The notes under the pieces: model-generated | The model's database searches: none | What the model was told of the DNA's origin: nothing | The model's input: the letters and a program-made list of their open reading frames with translations, nothing else | Made by a program: the position numbers and the translations under genes | Origin: Siphonodentalium dalli | Lineage: Eukaryota; Mollusca; Scaphopoda; Gadilida; Siphonodentaliidae | Length of the DNA: 64,000 nt | NCBI GenBank assembly: GCA_032622095.1 | Contig: CP136061.1 | Span: forward strand, 195,470,935-195,534,934 | Reading direction: 5' to 3' | In this document: positions 1-13,800 of the stretch, one piece after another | Position numbering within the stretch: position 1 is the first letter of the stretch | Layout of the letters: each line of letters begins with the position of its first letter

Positions 1-10
1 GTCTCTATAG

Positions 11-499
11 TTAAAGGTACTCAACCCGATAAAACTCCTCTCAATTACTATTTCAATGGCTTCGGGGGTCAAAAATATTTGATTCGAGTCGAGGAAGTCA
101 CCCATCAAAGCTCAGATTTGTTAGATATCGATTTTAGAGAATCTATTATTTTTCATTATCGGGAATTCTTTCTGGCCCAGAAGACAGTCAAAAATTCGTT
201 ATTATTACCCACTTGATTATAGAGTTATCCATCCTTGTCTGTTTGAATAGAATTTTGGCGTAAAATCTCGAGCAGGTTACCAAATTGACGGCAGTTATCA
301 GTACTCATCTCGAGAACATAAGAATTTTCAAAAATCAATATCTAATAACTCTGAGCTTTGTTTGATGGGTTCCTCGACTCGAATCAAATATTTTTTACCC
401 CCAAAGCCAAAGAAATAGTAATATAGGACCCTCTGATCGGATTGTTGTTGTTGGAATCTGTTGAGATGGGGACCCTCTTTACGGGTTGAGTACCTTTAA
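11..499. repeat. Foldback copy of TTAA-ended MITE family (family A)
   Basis: Begins TTAAAGGTACTCAACCCG and ends with its inverse. Long inverted arms share the 'TTGATTCGAGTCGAGGAA' and 'ATTACTATTTC' segments seen in the other family A copies. The shared TTAA at both ends suggests piggyBac-type TSDs. Confidence 0.75.
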
Positions 500-1235
500 T
501 CTGTGATTTCACGTTCTGAATTTGAGAAGAATATGCGCTTCTCGACTTTTTAGATGATTAAGATATCTTTCAAAACCAAAGGACGGCTTAATGTTTTTAT
601 ACAATGTACATTTACTTGATGTGTTCGAATAATTTAGAATAGAATAGTGTAATGTGTTAATTATAACGCCTTTTACAGCAGGGTAATCATACATAATAAC
701 GATAAACAAAGTAATAACATAAGACAAAACATGATTGGGTTGATTGGTCAATAGGAAATGAAAGGTTCAATATTTGCCCGGTCTTCTTGTGCTTAAGGTA
801 AGGTCCTTTACATTCGACAATCAGACTATTATTAAGCGTCTTTAAGTAGACTTTAAGTCGAGATGTGGGTGAGAATTAGAACAAACAGTCTAAGGTGGTA
901 TACTGACAGTTCTTTATTCTGGACTACAGAATCACACAAAATATGTGAAAACTGGCGGAAGGTGTTGCCAAAAAATAATGTCATTTGAATATTATGGGTA
1001 CCAGTGTTGCAATGAAGCTGGAAATATCACAATGGACGATCTGTTTACCGAGGGAAATAAATTGCGGGATGTCTGGGTTATCCCCTTCTCCGTTATTTAT
1101 GTCGTTTACCAATTTGGGTGTGAACAAACACATTTTTGCTCCTCTGTTATCGACAGGGTGATCAGATGACTGCCTGGAAAGCTGAATTCGCACGACAAAC
1201 GCCCTTGGTAGCTGGGAGAAATCACTACATTGTGT
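500..1235. other. UROC1 intron, no recognised feature
   Basis: Unique-looking AT-rich sequence. Short open frames on both strands have no splice or family support. Confidence 0.5.
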
Positions 1236-1803
1236 TGAATTTAGTTTGATTTATTGATATATCAATACATCTATTGTGTGATATCATAGAATGTTGGGGA
1301 ATTAGTGATATCACAAAATGATTTTAAGATATCACAGAATGGAATTAGTGATATCATAAATTCATTTTGTGATATCACAAAATCGAATATATGAATATAA
1401 TATACTTAAGCATGTAGTGATATCAATAATTAGATGTTATGGTATCATACAATTATTTAATGATATCACACAATGATGAAGGAATAGTAGTTCAGCTATG
1501 CTATTTTCTATTTATTGATATCACAAAATGAATTAGTGATAATCACACATTTAATTTTATGACATCACAAAAGGAATTTATGATATCACAAAATAGAATT
1601 ACTGATCACTAAATGCTTACTATTTTATGATATCAATAATATCAATAATTCCATTTTGTGGTATCCAAAAATGAATTTATGATATCCCAAATTTGAATTA
1701 GTGATATCTTAAAACCGTTTTGTGATATCATATAAATATTTAATGATATCATATATTCGATTTTGTGTTATCATGTATTAGTTTTGTGATATCACAAAAT
1801 AGG
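1236..1803. repeat. AT-rich degenerate tandem array of GATATCACAAAAT
   Basis: Dozens of GATATCA motifs in both orientations, spaced irregularly at about 20-40 bp, in an almost pure AT context. Confidence 0.8.
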
Positions 1804-1839
1804 TAATAAATAGAAAAACGGCGCCCCATAATTTAATAC

Positions 1840-2170
1840 CAGAACGCGCGACATACGATAGCTGGAGATTCCAGCTATATCCCACAATAACTACTTATAT
1901 CCCGCCCTCCCTCCACCCATCAATCCATGTTGTCGCGTCCCTGTTTTGACTAAATAAGCATCTGGGCTCTGAGTAGACAGCCACAATAGACAAAAACGCG
2001 CAACATGCAATCAATGGAGAATTCAGCGATCACAAATCATTAACTAAGATGTAGCCACCCCTACCCACCACAAACAAACCAACGCGCAACAGACGATCAC
2101 TGGAGAGTCCAACTATATCCCACAATTACTAACTATGGTGTAGCCCCCCCCCACCCCCACAGATGAATGA
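1840..2170. repeat. Three degenerate ~110-bp direct repeats
   Basis: The block AACGCGC(G/A)ACA...GATC..TGGAGA.TCCA.C.ATCCCACAA recurs at about 1843, 1995 and 2085, each followed by a C-rich tract. Confidence 0.6.
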
Positions 2171-2353
2171 AAACCCGTCGACAACGAGACGGCCCTCTCG
2201 ATTGGTCCATCCATAATCTGATATATCAGACAAATTTGATATATCAGAATAATTTATTTGATATACCAGATTAGTAATATGATATATCAGATCTCATATA
2301 TCAGATTACTTAATATGATATATATCAGATGACTTAGTATGATATATCATAAT

Positions 2354-3480
2354 ATAAAGTTATTATACAATGTTTTATACAGTATGTGTTTTTCTTGTAC
2401 GAGTCCAGGTTGTGGTGAAAAGTCCAATATGACTTTTCACCACAACCTGGACGAGTACAAGAAAAACTCATACTGTACACAACATTGTATAATGACATTT
2501 TTATTATCCATCTGTATGTTTATCCAAATTTTGGGAATAAAACTTTTGTGGTTATTTTTGGTATTTGGCACTTAATTCTCTATAAAAGCCTGTATTTTGA
2601 TCATCAGAAAGCATGATTTGGAAAAGTAAACACGGAAGTGAGAAAAAACTCAATGCGGAAATGAAACGTCTGCTAAAATCCATCAGTGTTGCGCGCGCAT
2701 CACATTTCGCAATAGAATTAATCCGTGACGTCACGGAGTCCAATAAAAAGTGATATTGCACAGTTGGGAGTCCAATATGACTTTCGGGAGTCCAATATGA
2801 CTTTTTCCAGGACTCAGTATAACGTGGCGGCTTTTGCCCAATCGGAAATGGTGTTAGTTAAGGGATGGATAATAATACTAAATCTGATATATCAGATTAT
2901 TATTCTGATATATCAGATTTATATTCTGATATATATCAGATTATTATCCATTCCTTAACTAACACTATTTCTGATTTGGCAAAAGCCGCCACGTGATAAT
3001 CCGGGAAAATGTCATATTGGTGTGCAATATGACTTTTTTTTTATCGGGACTCTGTGACGTCACGAATTAACTATTGCGAAATGAATCGGTGAAATTGTGA
3101 TGCGCGCGTAACACTGGTGGATTTAGCAGACGTTTCACTTCCGCATTGATTTTTTTTTTCACTTCCGTGTTTACTGTTCCAAATCATGCTTTCTGATTAT
3201 AAAATACAGTCATTTATAGAGAATTAATGCCGACAAATACCAAAAATAACCAAAAAAGTTTTATTCCCAAAATATGGATAAACATACAGATGAATAATAG
3301 ACATGTCATTATACAATGGTGTGTACAGTATGTGTTTTTCTTGTACTCGTCCAGGTTGTGGTGAAAAGTCATATTGGACTCGACACTGCGTGTCTCGTCC
3401 AATATGACTTTTCACCACAACCTGGACTCGTACAAGAAAAACACATACTGTACAAAACATTGTATAATAACTTTATATTA
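2354..3480. repeat. Large foldback element (~1.1 kb inverted repeat)
   Basis: Left arm from 2354 and right arm ending near 3480 are inverted copies. They carry the same order of blocks: 'ACAACCTGGACGAGTACAAG', the TATTATCCATCTGTATG block, the CACTTCCG block and TGACGTCACG. The centre is near 2935 in GATATATCAGAT repeats. Each arm has a smaller internal hairpin. A related fragment is at 10130-10480, and a trailing partial copy at 3481-3680. Confidence 0.75.
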
Positions 3481-3680
3481 TTATCCATCAATTAACTAAC
3501 GCTATTTCCGATTGGGCAAAAGCCGCCACGTGATAATCCGGGAAAAAGTCATATTGAACTCCCGAATGTCATATTGGACTCCCAAGTGTGCAATATAACT
3601 TTCTTGTACTCGTCCAGGTTGTGATGAAAAGTCATATTGGACTCGACACTGCGTGTCTCGTAATATGGTATATCAGATGT

Positions 3681-4680
3681 TATTTTGTTTATTTCGCAAG
3701 GCTGGTGTGAGGTTTGTAAGCAAAATATATATTGACAACACTATTCATATAACATACCTCAGCCGTCAGTATATACTGCAAACGACGCTATAAGAACTAA
3801 CTATAATGTTCCTTGTATGGTTTAGAACAGTAAAGTATTAGAGAGTAAATGAATCGTCAGGACATTATCAGGAATTCTTGGCATGTTGTAGCACGTACGC
3901 ATATGTAATCATGTGTGAAGCAGATAAATAATTTATTTGAGTTTATGTTATATTCTTGCATCCACGACAATGCTGGGTATTCGGATCGATAAATAGCTGT
4001 CGCCGGTTGGTTACACACAGTTGTGGCATGGATATGTATTTTTATTACATGGGCTTTTTTGTGATACACTAGCGCGTCTGTTGTCAACGAGTGGTGTATC
4101 CGATGACGTTCTAATGAATAATTTACCAACTGGCGTTTAAATAGACTTAACCCATCATCGGCGGGACTAATGTTAGCAATGTCGATTGAAAATAATTGGT
4201 CTATAGTTAGTTGTTTGTAACCCTTTAAATACAAAACAGAGATCAGTCCACTCGCTACGCTATGTCCCAACCGCTGCCGGCATGTGTATTTTTTTAAATT
4301 AAATCTTACATTTTTTATTGAAGTGATGAGTTATCATGTCGGAAATAGTGACAAACTATAAGGTCAAAAACTCAGGCGACAGTAACGTGTTACATTTGCG
4401 CATACACAGAAGCAGCTCCCGGCACAAAGAATCACTAACCTGTTTATGTGTGTTGTGTTCCAGTTGCGCGGGGATAAGGTCTTCCCGTGCATGGCATTTT
4501 TTATATCTCTGTCGTCGGTATTCTAATGGAAAACTACCGGCGACACACGTCATGCATGGTTTTACTGAGAATGGACCAAAACAATCCGTACAAACCATGT
4601 TTGATCACTGATTTGAGAAGCAACTTGTATTAAATACCATAACTTGAAATAATTGAAATTTGATCATATCTGACTCAAGT
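3681..4680. other. UROC1 intron, no recognised feature
   Basis: Holds a 137-codon minus-strand open frame (4270-3857) and short frames near 4340-4600, none with recognisable domains. I see no urocanase exon here. Confidence 0.5.
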
Positions 4681-4706
4681 CGGACGGACGGACGGACGGA
4701 CGGACG
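4681..4706. repeat. (GGAC)n microsatellite
   Basis: Six GGAC units ending 65 bp before the first visible UROC1 exon. The same tetranucleotide terminates several other repeats in the window. Confidence 0.9.
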
Positions 4707-4771
4707 GGCGAAGAATCCCAATTCACTTCGAATGTGGGGGTATACTAATATAGAACACTTGATTGTTCAAG

Positions 4772-4860
4772 GTGGGTGTGTACATCAGCTGATCCACTTG
4801 ATCTGGAACAGACAGATGAGATTGCCCGGTCCATACTGGAGGGATTCATTGGAGAAGATG
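4772..4860 (+). CDS. UROC1: UROC1 exon (WVCTSADPLDL... segment)
   Basis: Acceptor ..TTCAAG before 4772 and donor GTAGGTGT after 4860. One base completes the previous codon, 29 codons follow, and one base is left over. It encodes the stretch leading into TDEIARSILEG. Confidence 0.92.
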
Positions 4861-7800
4861 GTAGGTGTTTTTTTAATTGAATCCTGACACATCACAACAT
4901 GCACCTATGAAGAAGTCGAGACAACATAGCTACATTTATAAGTTGCAGCATAAGTATGATAATAACATAATGGTTTGCGTGTGTGACTGGTAAAGATGTC
5001 AATGCACATGGCATGAGTTCGCCGCCCGCCGCTGGATTGAGTCTACCACAACAGTGGCTTGGTCGGATTAGCGATATGTGGCGGTTGAGTAGCACGCTGT
5101 TCAATTAAGAATTCGTGAATTAAAAAAAATCTCAATTTATAATTATTATAAATTTGAAGTAAAAAAACATCACTATCCTTTATAACCAATGTATGCTATA
5201 GTAATGTAACAACACATGTTTACCCTCACTATATGAGAGATGTGTTATAATTATGTATAAAAAAAAAGAGAAGATTTTTTTCAGTCGGTCATTTGAGAAT
5301 ATGACAGGAGATATGCAAAACAACTCACTGCATTATCTAGCTTAGGAATCCAGCTAGGGTATATACACTATCTACTATCTGAAATTCTGACTGTCTGCAA
5401 GATAATAAATCAAAACATTTTTCATTGCATATTTGAATTTTTCGGTAGCCATTTGCATGCAGAACTATTTTGTTTGGAGGAAAAATCAATATGAAACAAC
5501 ATGTCTGAAAAGATGAATTAGTATTGATAATGAGTGCTTCTGTCTGCCAGATTATTGCAAACGTGGATGAATAATATTTATGTTGTTTTGGTCCTACACA
5601 CAATAAAAAATAGTTCTCCATAATATTTAGTATGGAACAACAAGGCAGCAATGAACTGTGTATGCACAGTATAGATCAGTCACAACTGCTTTATTGCAAA
5701 CTCTATATTTCAGTACCAGATGCAGTCAAACAGCAATACAATGACAACATCAGGTGGATCAGTGAGGCTGGACATCATAAGCTGGTAGGACTTACATATA
5801 TGAGTGGCCCTGTTACAGTAATGCCCTAAATAATCGACTCCTTAACCACAGCAGAATTATGGGTAACTTTTCAGGATTTAGTCGGAGCTTTCCGATGAAT
5901 GGCAACAAGCCATATTTCCGACTAAATCCTGAAAAGTTACCCATAATTCTGCTGTGGTTAATGAGTCGATTATTTAGGGCAATACTGTATGCCCTGATCG
6001 ATAGAATAATGAAACAACCACAGCACCGCCACGATGGCATAACTTGGAGTTATCAGCCGAAAACTAATATTATTTAAAAAAAAATCTAATGTCAAATAAG
6101 TCTGTGAGTATCATCGGACATGTCCCCAAATTGAAGAACAGCTTGTATATTGAGCCAGTTCAGCCATGTACCAAGAGTTGTGGTGTGCAACCAACCCCAA
6201 CTGCTGTTATATATCAACTAGGAAACCAAGAAAACCTAAATTTTAAAGTAAAAAAAGTCTGGTAAAAATGGGTGGACGAACGGAACGAAAGATTAAATTT
6301 CACCTGCAATTTAAGTTTTCAAACTTTCATGCCAATTTTCATTCCATTGTCACCATCAACTGAAGTTATCATCCAGAAACCAAGAAAACAAAAAATACAA
6401 AGTCGAAAAAAAGGCCTGTAACTCTGGTAAAATGGGCGGCTGAACCCCAAAATCGAACTTGGTCTGTATTTTGTGGTAGTGAACCACATACCAAATTTCA
6501 TCCATTTAGTTCAGCATACCTAAAGTTATCATCCGAAAATGAAATATAAACAGACGGACGGACAGACCAAAAATGTAATACATGTACGTCCTGTTTTTTT
6601 TAGATCGCCTGAGATCTCCGGTGGAGCTAGTCATTACTTCAACAATTCTTTAAACATCTTCTTCTACAGAATCATATAAAGACCAAATGGGTTCATGTTA
6701 GGTGTGGATGTACGTATCTAGGTGACTGGCATTCAGATTTCTTTCAAACAAGGTCACGAGGTCAAATAGCAGCGGAGGCATGGACCTTTTATAGTAATTT
6801 TTAAAATATAACATGCTTTGAGGTATTTAATGACTTAAATTTAATGAAATATTTGTTCAAACTTAATCAACAATAGTCACAAACATCGATTTAATAGCAT
6901 ACATAACATACAAAATGTAAACAGACGACAATTCGGAAGTCATGCAAAGGTCACATTTTTGCGTAACAATATATTTCAGTTATACAATGGCCGTTGATTA
7001 CCAGTATTATAGAATGGGTTTATACTACGAAAGAAGGGTCGGATCATGCAATAAAGTTGAATATTACATTCTTCAGGGAATATTAGTAGTCGAATAGTAT
7101 AACAGTTTCTTTGTTTGTTTTAAAGGTACTCAATCCGATCAAACGATCCCCATATCAATATACAACAACATTTCTTCGAAATATGCTTTAGTTATCGGAA
7201 TCAATTAATTGCAACAACATAATGCTAACCACGAAATATGGCCGTATTATCACTTGAGTATCACAAATTTTACCAATTTATTTTAGAGTTATCCACCTTC
7301 ATTGCACATCTTAACACACTTTAAAAATCGATATCTGATCTCTCTCTGAGCTTTGATGGGTGGATTCCTCGACTCAAATCAAATATTTTTACCCCCCCCC
7401 ACGATGCCTAAGAAATAGTAATTTGGGGGCGTTAACTCAGATAATGCATCTTTAGTGATTTTATTTGGGTCTAAATATACATATCATTCAAGTAATAATA
7501 GTGATCAGTTTTTGAATGAAAATCTTCTTGCATATACATGTCGTTTTTAATAAATCACACTATAATATACATGCATCTAACAGTTTATATATAGAGAGAA
7601 GGAAAATTCATATAACTCACATGGAAAGCATGGTATTGTAGATATCCATAAATATCATGTTACAAGCAGTTCTTAACACTAGGGACAGACACGGTGGGGA
7701 ATCACGTGGTTTCATTGTTGGTGAGTACCATGCATTCAAATTTGTACTAACGCACAAAAACATAATATATGAGAAACTGACACAAAACATAGCATATGCT

Positions 7801-10800
7801 AGTTTATTTTTAAAACAAGTTGATACCTTGTTTCGGAAATGCTCAGTACTTTTCTAAAATATTCTGACCAAAGCTTCCAGTCAGAGGTTGGTGTTACACC
7901 GGTCCATTATATCTAGGAGAATCCTTTGACTGACAACTTTGGTCAGAATGTTATAGCAAACAACTGTGGGTTTGGACTCAAATGAGGTATCGGCTTGTTT
8001 GAAAAATAATATAGCATATGCTCGTAGCTAACAAAATATTATTTAATATATAGATATCCTAGTTTATTACCATTTTCCTCATTTCTGGTCGCATTTGCGA
8101 TCGCCTCGGCCATTTTGAATGCATGATACTCATCAACTAGAAACCACGTGATTCCCCACTGTGACAGAGTTTATAGTTGAACAAATGGTTAACTGGTTAG
8201 TAGAATAGTTTTCAATTTTCTGTATATTTCACACCCATAATTGTCCCCCGAAAATTATTTTTTTGGGGGACTATTGTAATCAGCCCCGTCCGTCCCTGCG
8301 TCCCGTCCGTCCGGAGTTATAACTCCAATAATGATCATCCGATTTGATTGAACCTTGGTATGTATGTGTCTCAACCAAGAACACAGGTGCTCTGCAATTC
8401 TGGGTTTGATCCGATGTTCTTTTATGGAGTTATTTCCCTTTTTTCAACTTTGTTTTACATAGAAAATTTCTCACTTTTTCGGTTTCCGGAGATATCTCAA
8501 GTTTGGATCCTTTAATTGCAAATACCGTTTTTATGTGGATCAGTCATATCAAGATACAGGTTGAGTTCGAATTTGAGTTTGATCCAATGATATTTGAAAC
8601 TTCAGAGTATTGTTACCCACATATTGGAGATGTGCAACATGTATATAGATGACGGAAAAATTATTTCTTTACGGAATTATTAACCCTTTCGACTTAAAAC
8701 ATTTCAACATTGTTTTTAATTTCTTTAACAAACCGGCGTCGACTTGCCACATTTTCGGGGGACACTGTGGTCGGCTGACCTTTTATTTATATTGATATAT
8801 GCATATTTTGAATGAGATGAAGAAGATTTCTCTGCCAGTATAGAATAACAGTTTGGAAAATAATATAATATTACTTCAAATATTATTTAGATATGTAGAC
8901 ACAATAATTGACATCAAAACATTACAATCATGGGGCAATAATACTGATGTATGTAGGAGGTTTCACATTGGTACCTCAGAAAAGATAAAGTGTATTCATA
9001 TATGCACATTATTAAATTGAGTCACATTTATAGATCCACATACATAGGTACACATCCACTCAATGTTGAATATATAAGGTATCGAGGACAAATGCAGTGT
9101 TGTCAACTTTAGCCTTGAAACTCCTAACAAAATTGTTAATACAGAATGCACAATTCTCTATATTTTGTTGGACAATGTTTTTTGTCTGCAGTTCTTCTGT
9201 ATATTATAGGTTGTTGGGTCTCAGGCAAGAATCCTGTACTCTGATCAAAAGGGAAGGATTGCCATAGCAACGGCATTCAACAATGCAATAGCTGATGGTA
9301 AACTCAAGGTACCACACATATAATATAAGTGCATCAAATACATTGAACATCTCAAAGAATGACAAAGATAAATAAGGATTAACTGTCATGTGGACTGTTT
9401 TTATGGAGATGTAACAGTGAGGTAAGTGGACATAACTTGTGTAAAACCCGAAGGGTTTTACATACAAGTTAGTTCCACTTATCTCACCGTTACATCTCCA
9501 TAAAAATAGTCCACATGACAGTTAATCCTTATATTTATATACATTTAGCGAAAAAGCCGCTTTTGTAAATATATTTAAATCGAAAAGTGTATCGTGACAA
9601 GATCAGCCCAAAATACCCAATAGCACCCTTGGCAAAAGTTAATAGGAACAATTTCTCTTCATGTTGAAACCCGATGATGTATTAAGTCAATCCTGCGCGA
9701 GTCAAAATGCGCCCAAAGCATTACGCGTTCGTCTTTCCAAACCTAATGACGTATCGATGGTGTTATTAGCTTGGTGTTATGAGGCGTTACGCATTCACCG
9801 AGAAATAACTGCAACTAGCCACGTGGGCGCCGACCAATCAGAATGCTGGATTTAGTGATGACAACACTTAGTGTGTAAATATTATCAAATGACAGCCATT
9901 GAAGTGTGTGAGATAAGCCATCAACTCAATGTGACTACCAGGACGTAAATATATTTTGAGAAATTCAGACATCACTGTCTGACCAGTGTGATATTACATC
10001 TGTTTATGTGAGTCTACCATGTCAAACGAAGAAAAGCGAAAATATGAATGCAGAGAGTCTCCTCAAAAACATCTACATGTATCTCCCAGAATAAAGTGCA
10101 GTCCTTGTGTGATAATCAGGATTCATGGCAGCTTTGGAGAATTTTCACCATAACCTGGACGAGTACAAGAAAACACATACATGTACTGTACACAACATTG
10201 TATAATAAAATTGTTATTATCCATCGCAATTTCACTAATTCACTCGCCAATAGATTTACCACGTTTTGATAAGAATTACTTTGTGATGTCACCTGGAGTT
10301 CCGATAACTTTTAAAAAGTCATAATGGACTTGAAAAGTCATATTGGACTCAATTCGAGTCCAGTATGACTTTCGGGACTCCTGTGATGTCAGGTAGTATA
10401 TTCTTGACACTTTCAGAGTCCGGTATGACTTTTTCCCGGAGTATCATATGACAGCTTTTCCCCAATCAGAAATAGTGTAGTAAAGGGATGGATAATAATA
10501 TGAAAGATTTGATTGCAACTGAAAATTTGTAGAGATGATTTTGATTTTAGTAAGTTGTTGCTTTCAGGGTCCCGTGGTAATCAGTAGAGACCACCATGAT
10601 GTCAGCGGAACTGACAGTCCGTTCAGAGAAACTTCCAACATTTATGATGGATCAGCATTTTGTGCTGGTATGTAGTAGTAGAGTAGAATATATTGGTCCT
10701 AACTGATTGCAGTTATCCACCATGAGCTTACTAATGCTGAACGGTGGGCCATTATTAGCACCATGCATGTGGACCTTTGTAGAAAAAAAAAGTTTTTATA

Positions 10801-13800
10801 TTAATTAGCTGGAGTACCCAGCATTGCTTGGGTAAAGATGATTGGAAACAAATTGAAGTGTTTTGACATACATTTACCAAGCCTGCAAATAGGGTGTCTG
10901 TCATTTGCAGAATGAGGTCCCCAGAGGGTGAATTTAGTGATGCTATCCCACACAGTGGGCTAGCATCACCAAATTCACCCTCTGGATACCTCATTCTGCT
11001 AGGCGTCATCTTCTGGGAAGTATCTATAGTCAGTGTTCGCGCTGGACCGAAAAAAACTTTAGCCAAAAGTTTAGCCAAATGAAAATTTTATTAGCCAAAT
11101 GAAAAAAACTTTAGCCAAATGTTTTTTAGCCAAATTAAAAAAAACTATGGCCAAATTAAATCATCGTTTTCTGGTCGGTTCACAATTAATGACTAAAACG
11201 TCAAATCTAACAGACACAGGTAAAATAAACAATAATTTAACTAATTTTGATGAACTAGAAATATTTTGATATATATCATTTATTAAAAATTTATTAATTA
11301 ATCTTTATGTGGAAGAGTGATTTGGGGGGGGGGGGGGGGGGGGGGGGTAACCCGGGATTGTCCTCCTTAATGTCATTATTTTTTTGTTTTATATCAGTAT
11401 CTTTTTAAAAATCATTAAATATTAATTATCCTTGCGAAAATATTTAAGTGACATCTGGAAACTAATAACTTAATATTGTTACGCCATTATCAAATTGCAA
11501 TCTGTCATAAAAGCATGCATATTATTTTGAATGTATCGGTATTGACGACAAATAGCCATAAAATATCTGTCGTGATTCACATTTGGCTGATTAAGCTATT
11601 GTCTTACACTTGGTGCTCATAAACCTTGACCGTCATAAATACAATGTCATCATAAACATGCATTGTGCAGGAGTCCCGTGAGTGACCAGACAGACAATGG
11701 GGGATTATCGGATTAAATGTAAAATAATGATATTTTGCTGTTTCGTGCAGAGTGACGGGTTTCCCTTTGTACTGTCCGCGATCGGGTTTCCTTTTGTACA
11801 GTCGGCGATATATTCCCACTTACAATGTTTTCGGACTAGATCGTTCACATCACAGAATTGAAAACCCACTTGCCAAAAATTCATGCTTTCAGTCTCCATT
11901 TGGGGTCAAAAAAAGTTTAGCCAAAAGTTTAGCCAAATGAAATTTTTATTAGCCAAATTCGAAAAAGATTAGCCATTGGCTAATTTGGCTACCGACAGCG
12001 CGAACACTGTCTATAGTATCAAATTAACATTGTTTTTAGTTACGTTTTCCCATCTGGGAAGTTTCTGTATCCCTTAATTTGCAGAAGGCAAAATTAATCG
12101 AGGTGCACAATGGGTGATCATCACCAACTTTAACTGGGGAACTTCAATCTGATCCTAGATCTACCATAGCAGTTGAGGGCCTAAGCAGAATGAGGTCTCC
12201 AGAGGGTGAATTTAGTGATGCTAGACCGCTAAGTGGGATAGCGTCACTAAATTCACCCTCTGGGGACCTCATTCTGCAAATGACAGACATGCTATTTTCA
12301 GGCTTGACATTTACAAAATTTCGAAGAACTTCTCTGTACATTACATAAGTGGTCTTCCATTCCGTTGCATGGATGAATAGGTTGACTGTTGATGTTGTAT
12401 GGATAAAGAGTGTTCTGGTTGCTTATGCTATTCGAGGCGGTGTGTGACCTTGAGTGCGGTCTCTGTATAGACTAATAATAAAGAGCGTTCACTATTGATC
12501 TATTCCTGATAAGGTATGAAAGAGCGTTCTGCTCGATTATGTGCGCAACATGTTAACAACATTCCCTGGAGAGTATCAACTGGTCTTTTTAAGACATCTG
12601 AGGTAAACGGGACATATCTAATAATGCTCACCGATTCAAATTACCCATATATACAATTTTTCAGCTATGATGGTCCAGCATTTTGATCACCTTTTAGCAA
12701 ACAAACAAATTAAAAACATTTAGTTTTATTGGTATAGATAAATAAATATACATACAATGAGTCGACAACTAGCTGTACTCCAAGATCGCGGTAGCATTGA
12801 ATTTCTCATTGGTCGATATTTTTAGAAGTTTAACAGGTGTTAGAAATTCTGATACTATATCAATATCGGTTAATGTGAATGAAGGTCACATTTCCAGATA
12901 ATTAATGTGACTCAATGCCATGCCAAAGGTTCGCTGAGAAGTATTTAGATTACTTCAAATTATAAAAAATGTTTAAATCGATATTCCGCTGCATTGAACA
13001 GTGTAAGGACGTTTTCTATCACATTTGGAGGGACATATAATGCAGTTTACCAGGCCATAATTGATGCAGTAATTCAGAATGTTTTTAACACCACTGCCAT
13101 CTTGGGTACCGCTAGTTGTCAACCCCTTGTATGTTTATTTATATATTATAAACAACAAATTCTACAAAGGTCCCTGTGGTTAACACAAGGCAGTTATGTA
13201 GCCAGCTTTTCAGATTGTCACAAGAATGATACTAGAATGGATGACTTCATATTTCCCAATATTTACTATAAAATGCTGCTATGTTTTCAAATACCCACAA
13301 CTCTGAGATCCCCAGTATGGAGTGACTATACTCTTGGTATAGCTTGCCTGGTATGTCACACAAGATTTAATTCCATATGTGTTTGTCTTTAGCCTGAATA
13401 AAGCATATATTGTCTAAGCGTGAAATTCTAATTTAAAACTGAGTGGAAGTATGCCAATTTGATCATTTATTGATGTTGATTATTGTATAATAGTGTCCTG
13501 GATGATAGCGATGAACTGTTAGTTGAAATGACCATAATAATCATGTATCTACAGATATGGCAATACAGAATGTGATTGGCGACAGTTTTCGAGGTGCTAC
13601 ATGGGTGGCTATTCACAATGGAGGGGGAGTTGGTTGGTAAGTCTTGAAATTATGTATATAGTTATATCTTACTTGTATAAATTTCATCATAAGGACAAAC
13701 AATTACCAGTAAAACCAGATTGTGTTGATACGAAATGAAGAACACATACAAATAGAAAAAAGAATTTATATGGATAATGAGAATAATAATGTTTATTGTT

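Noticed and set aside
945-1193. Overlapping 70-74 codon frames on both strands as an upstream UROC1 exon
   Set aside because: The translation does not resemble urocanase, and no matching phase or splice sites were found.
3857-4270. 137-codon minus-strand open frame
   Set aside because: No recognisable motif, no splice or promoter context, and it lies antisense in a UROC1 intron. A conserved homologue would change this.
9298-9308. Donor GTAAAC at 9298 for the UROC1 GSQARILY exon
   Set aside because: It would break phase with the next exon. The donor at 9309 keeps both phase and the conserved GKLKGPVV join.
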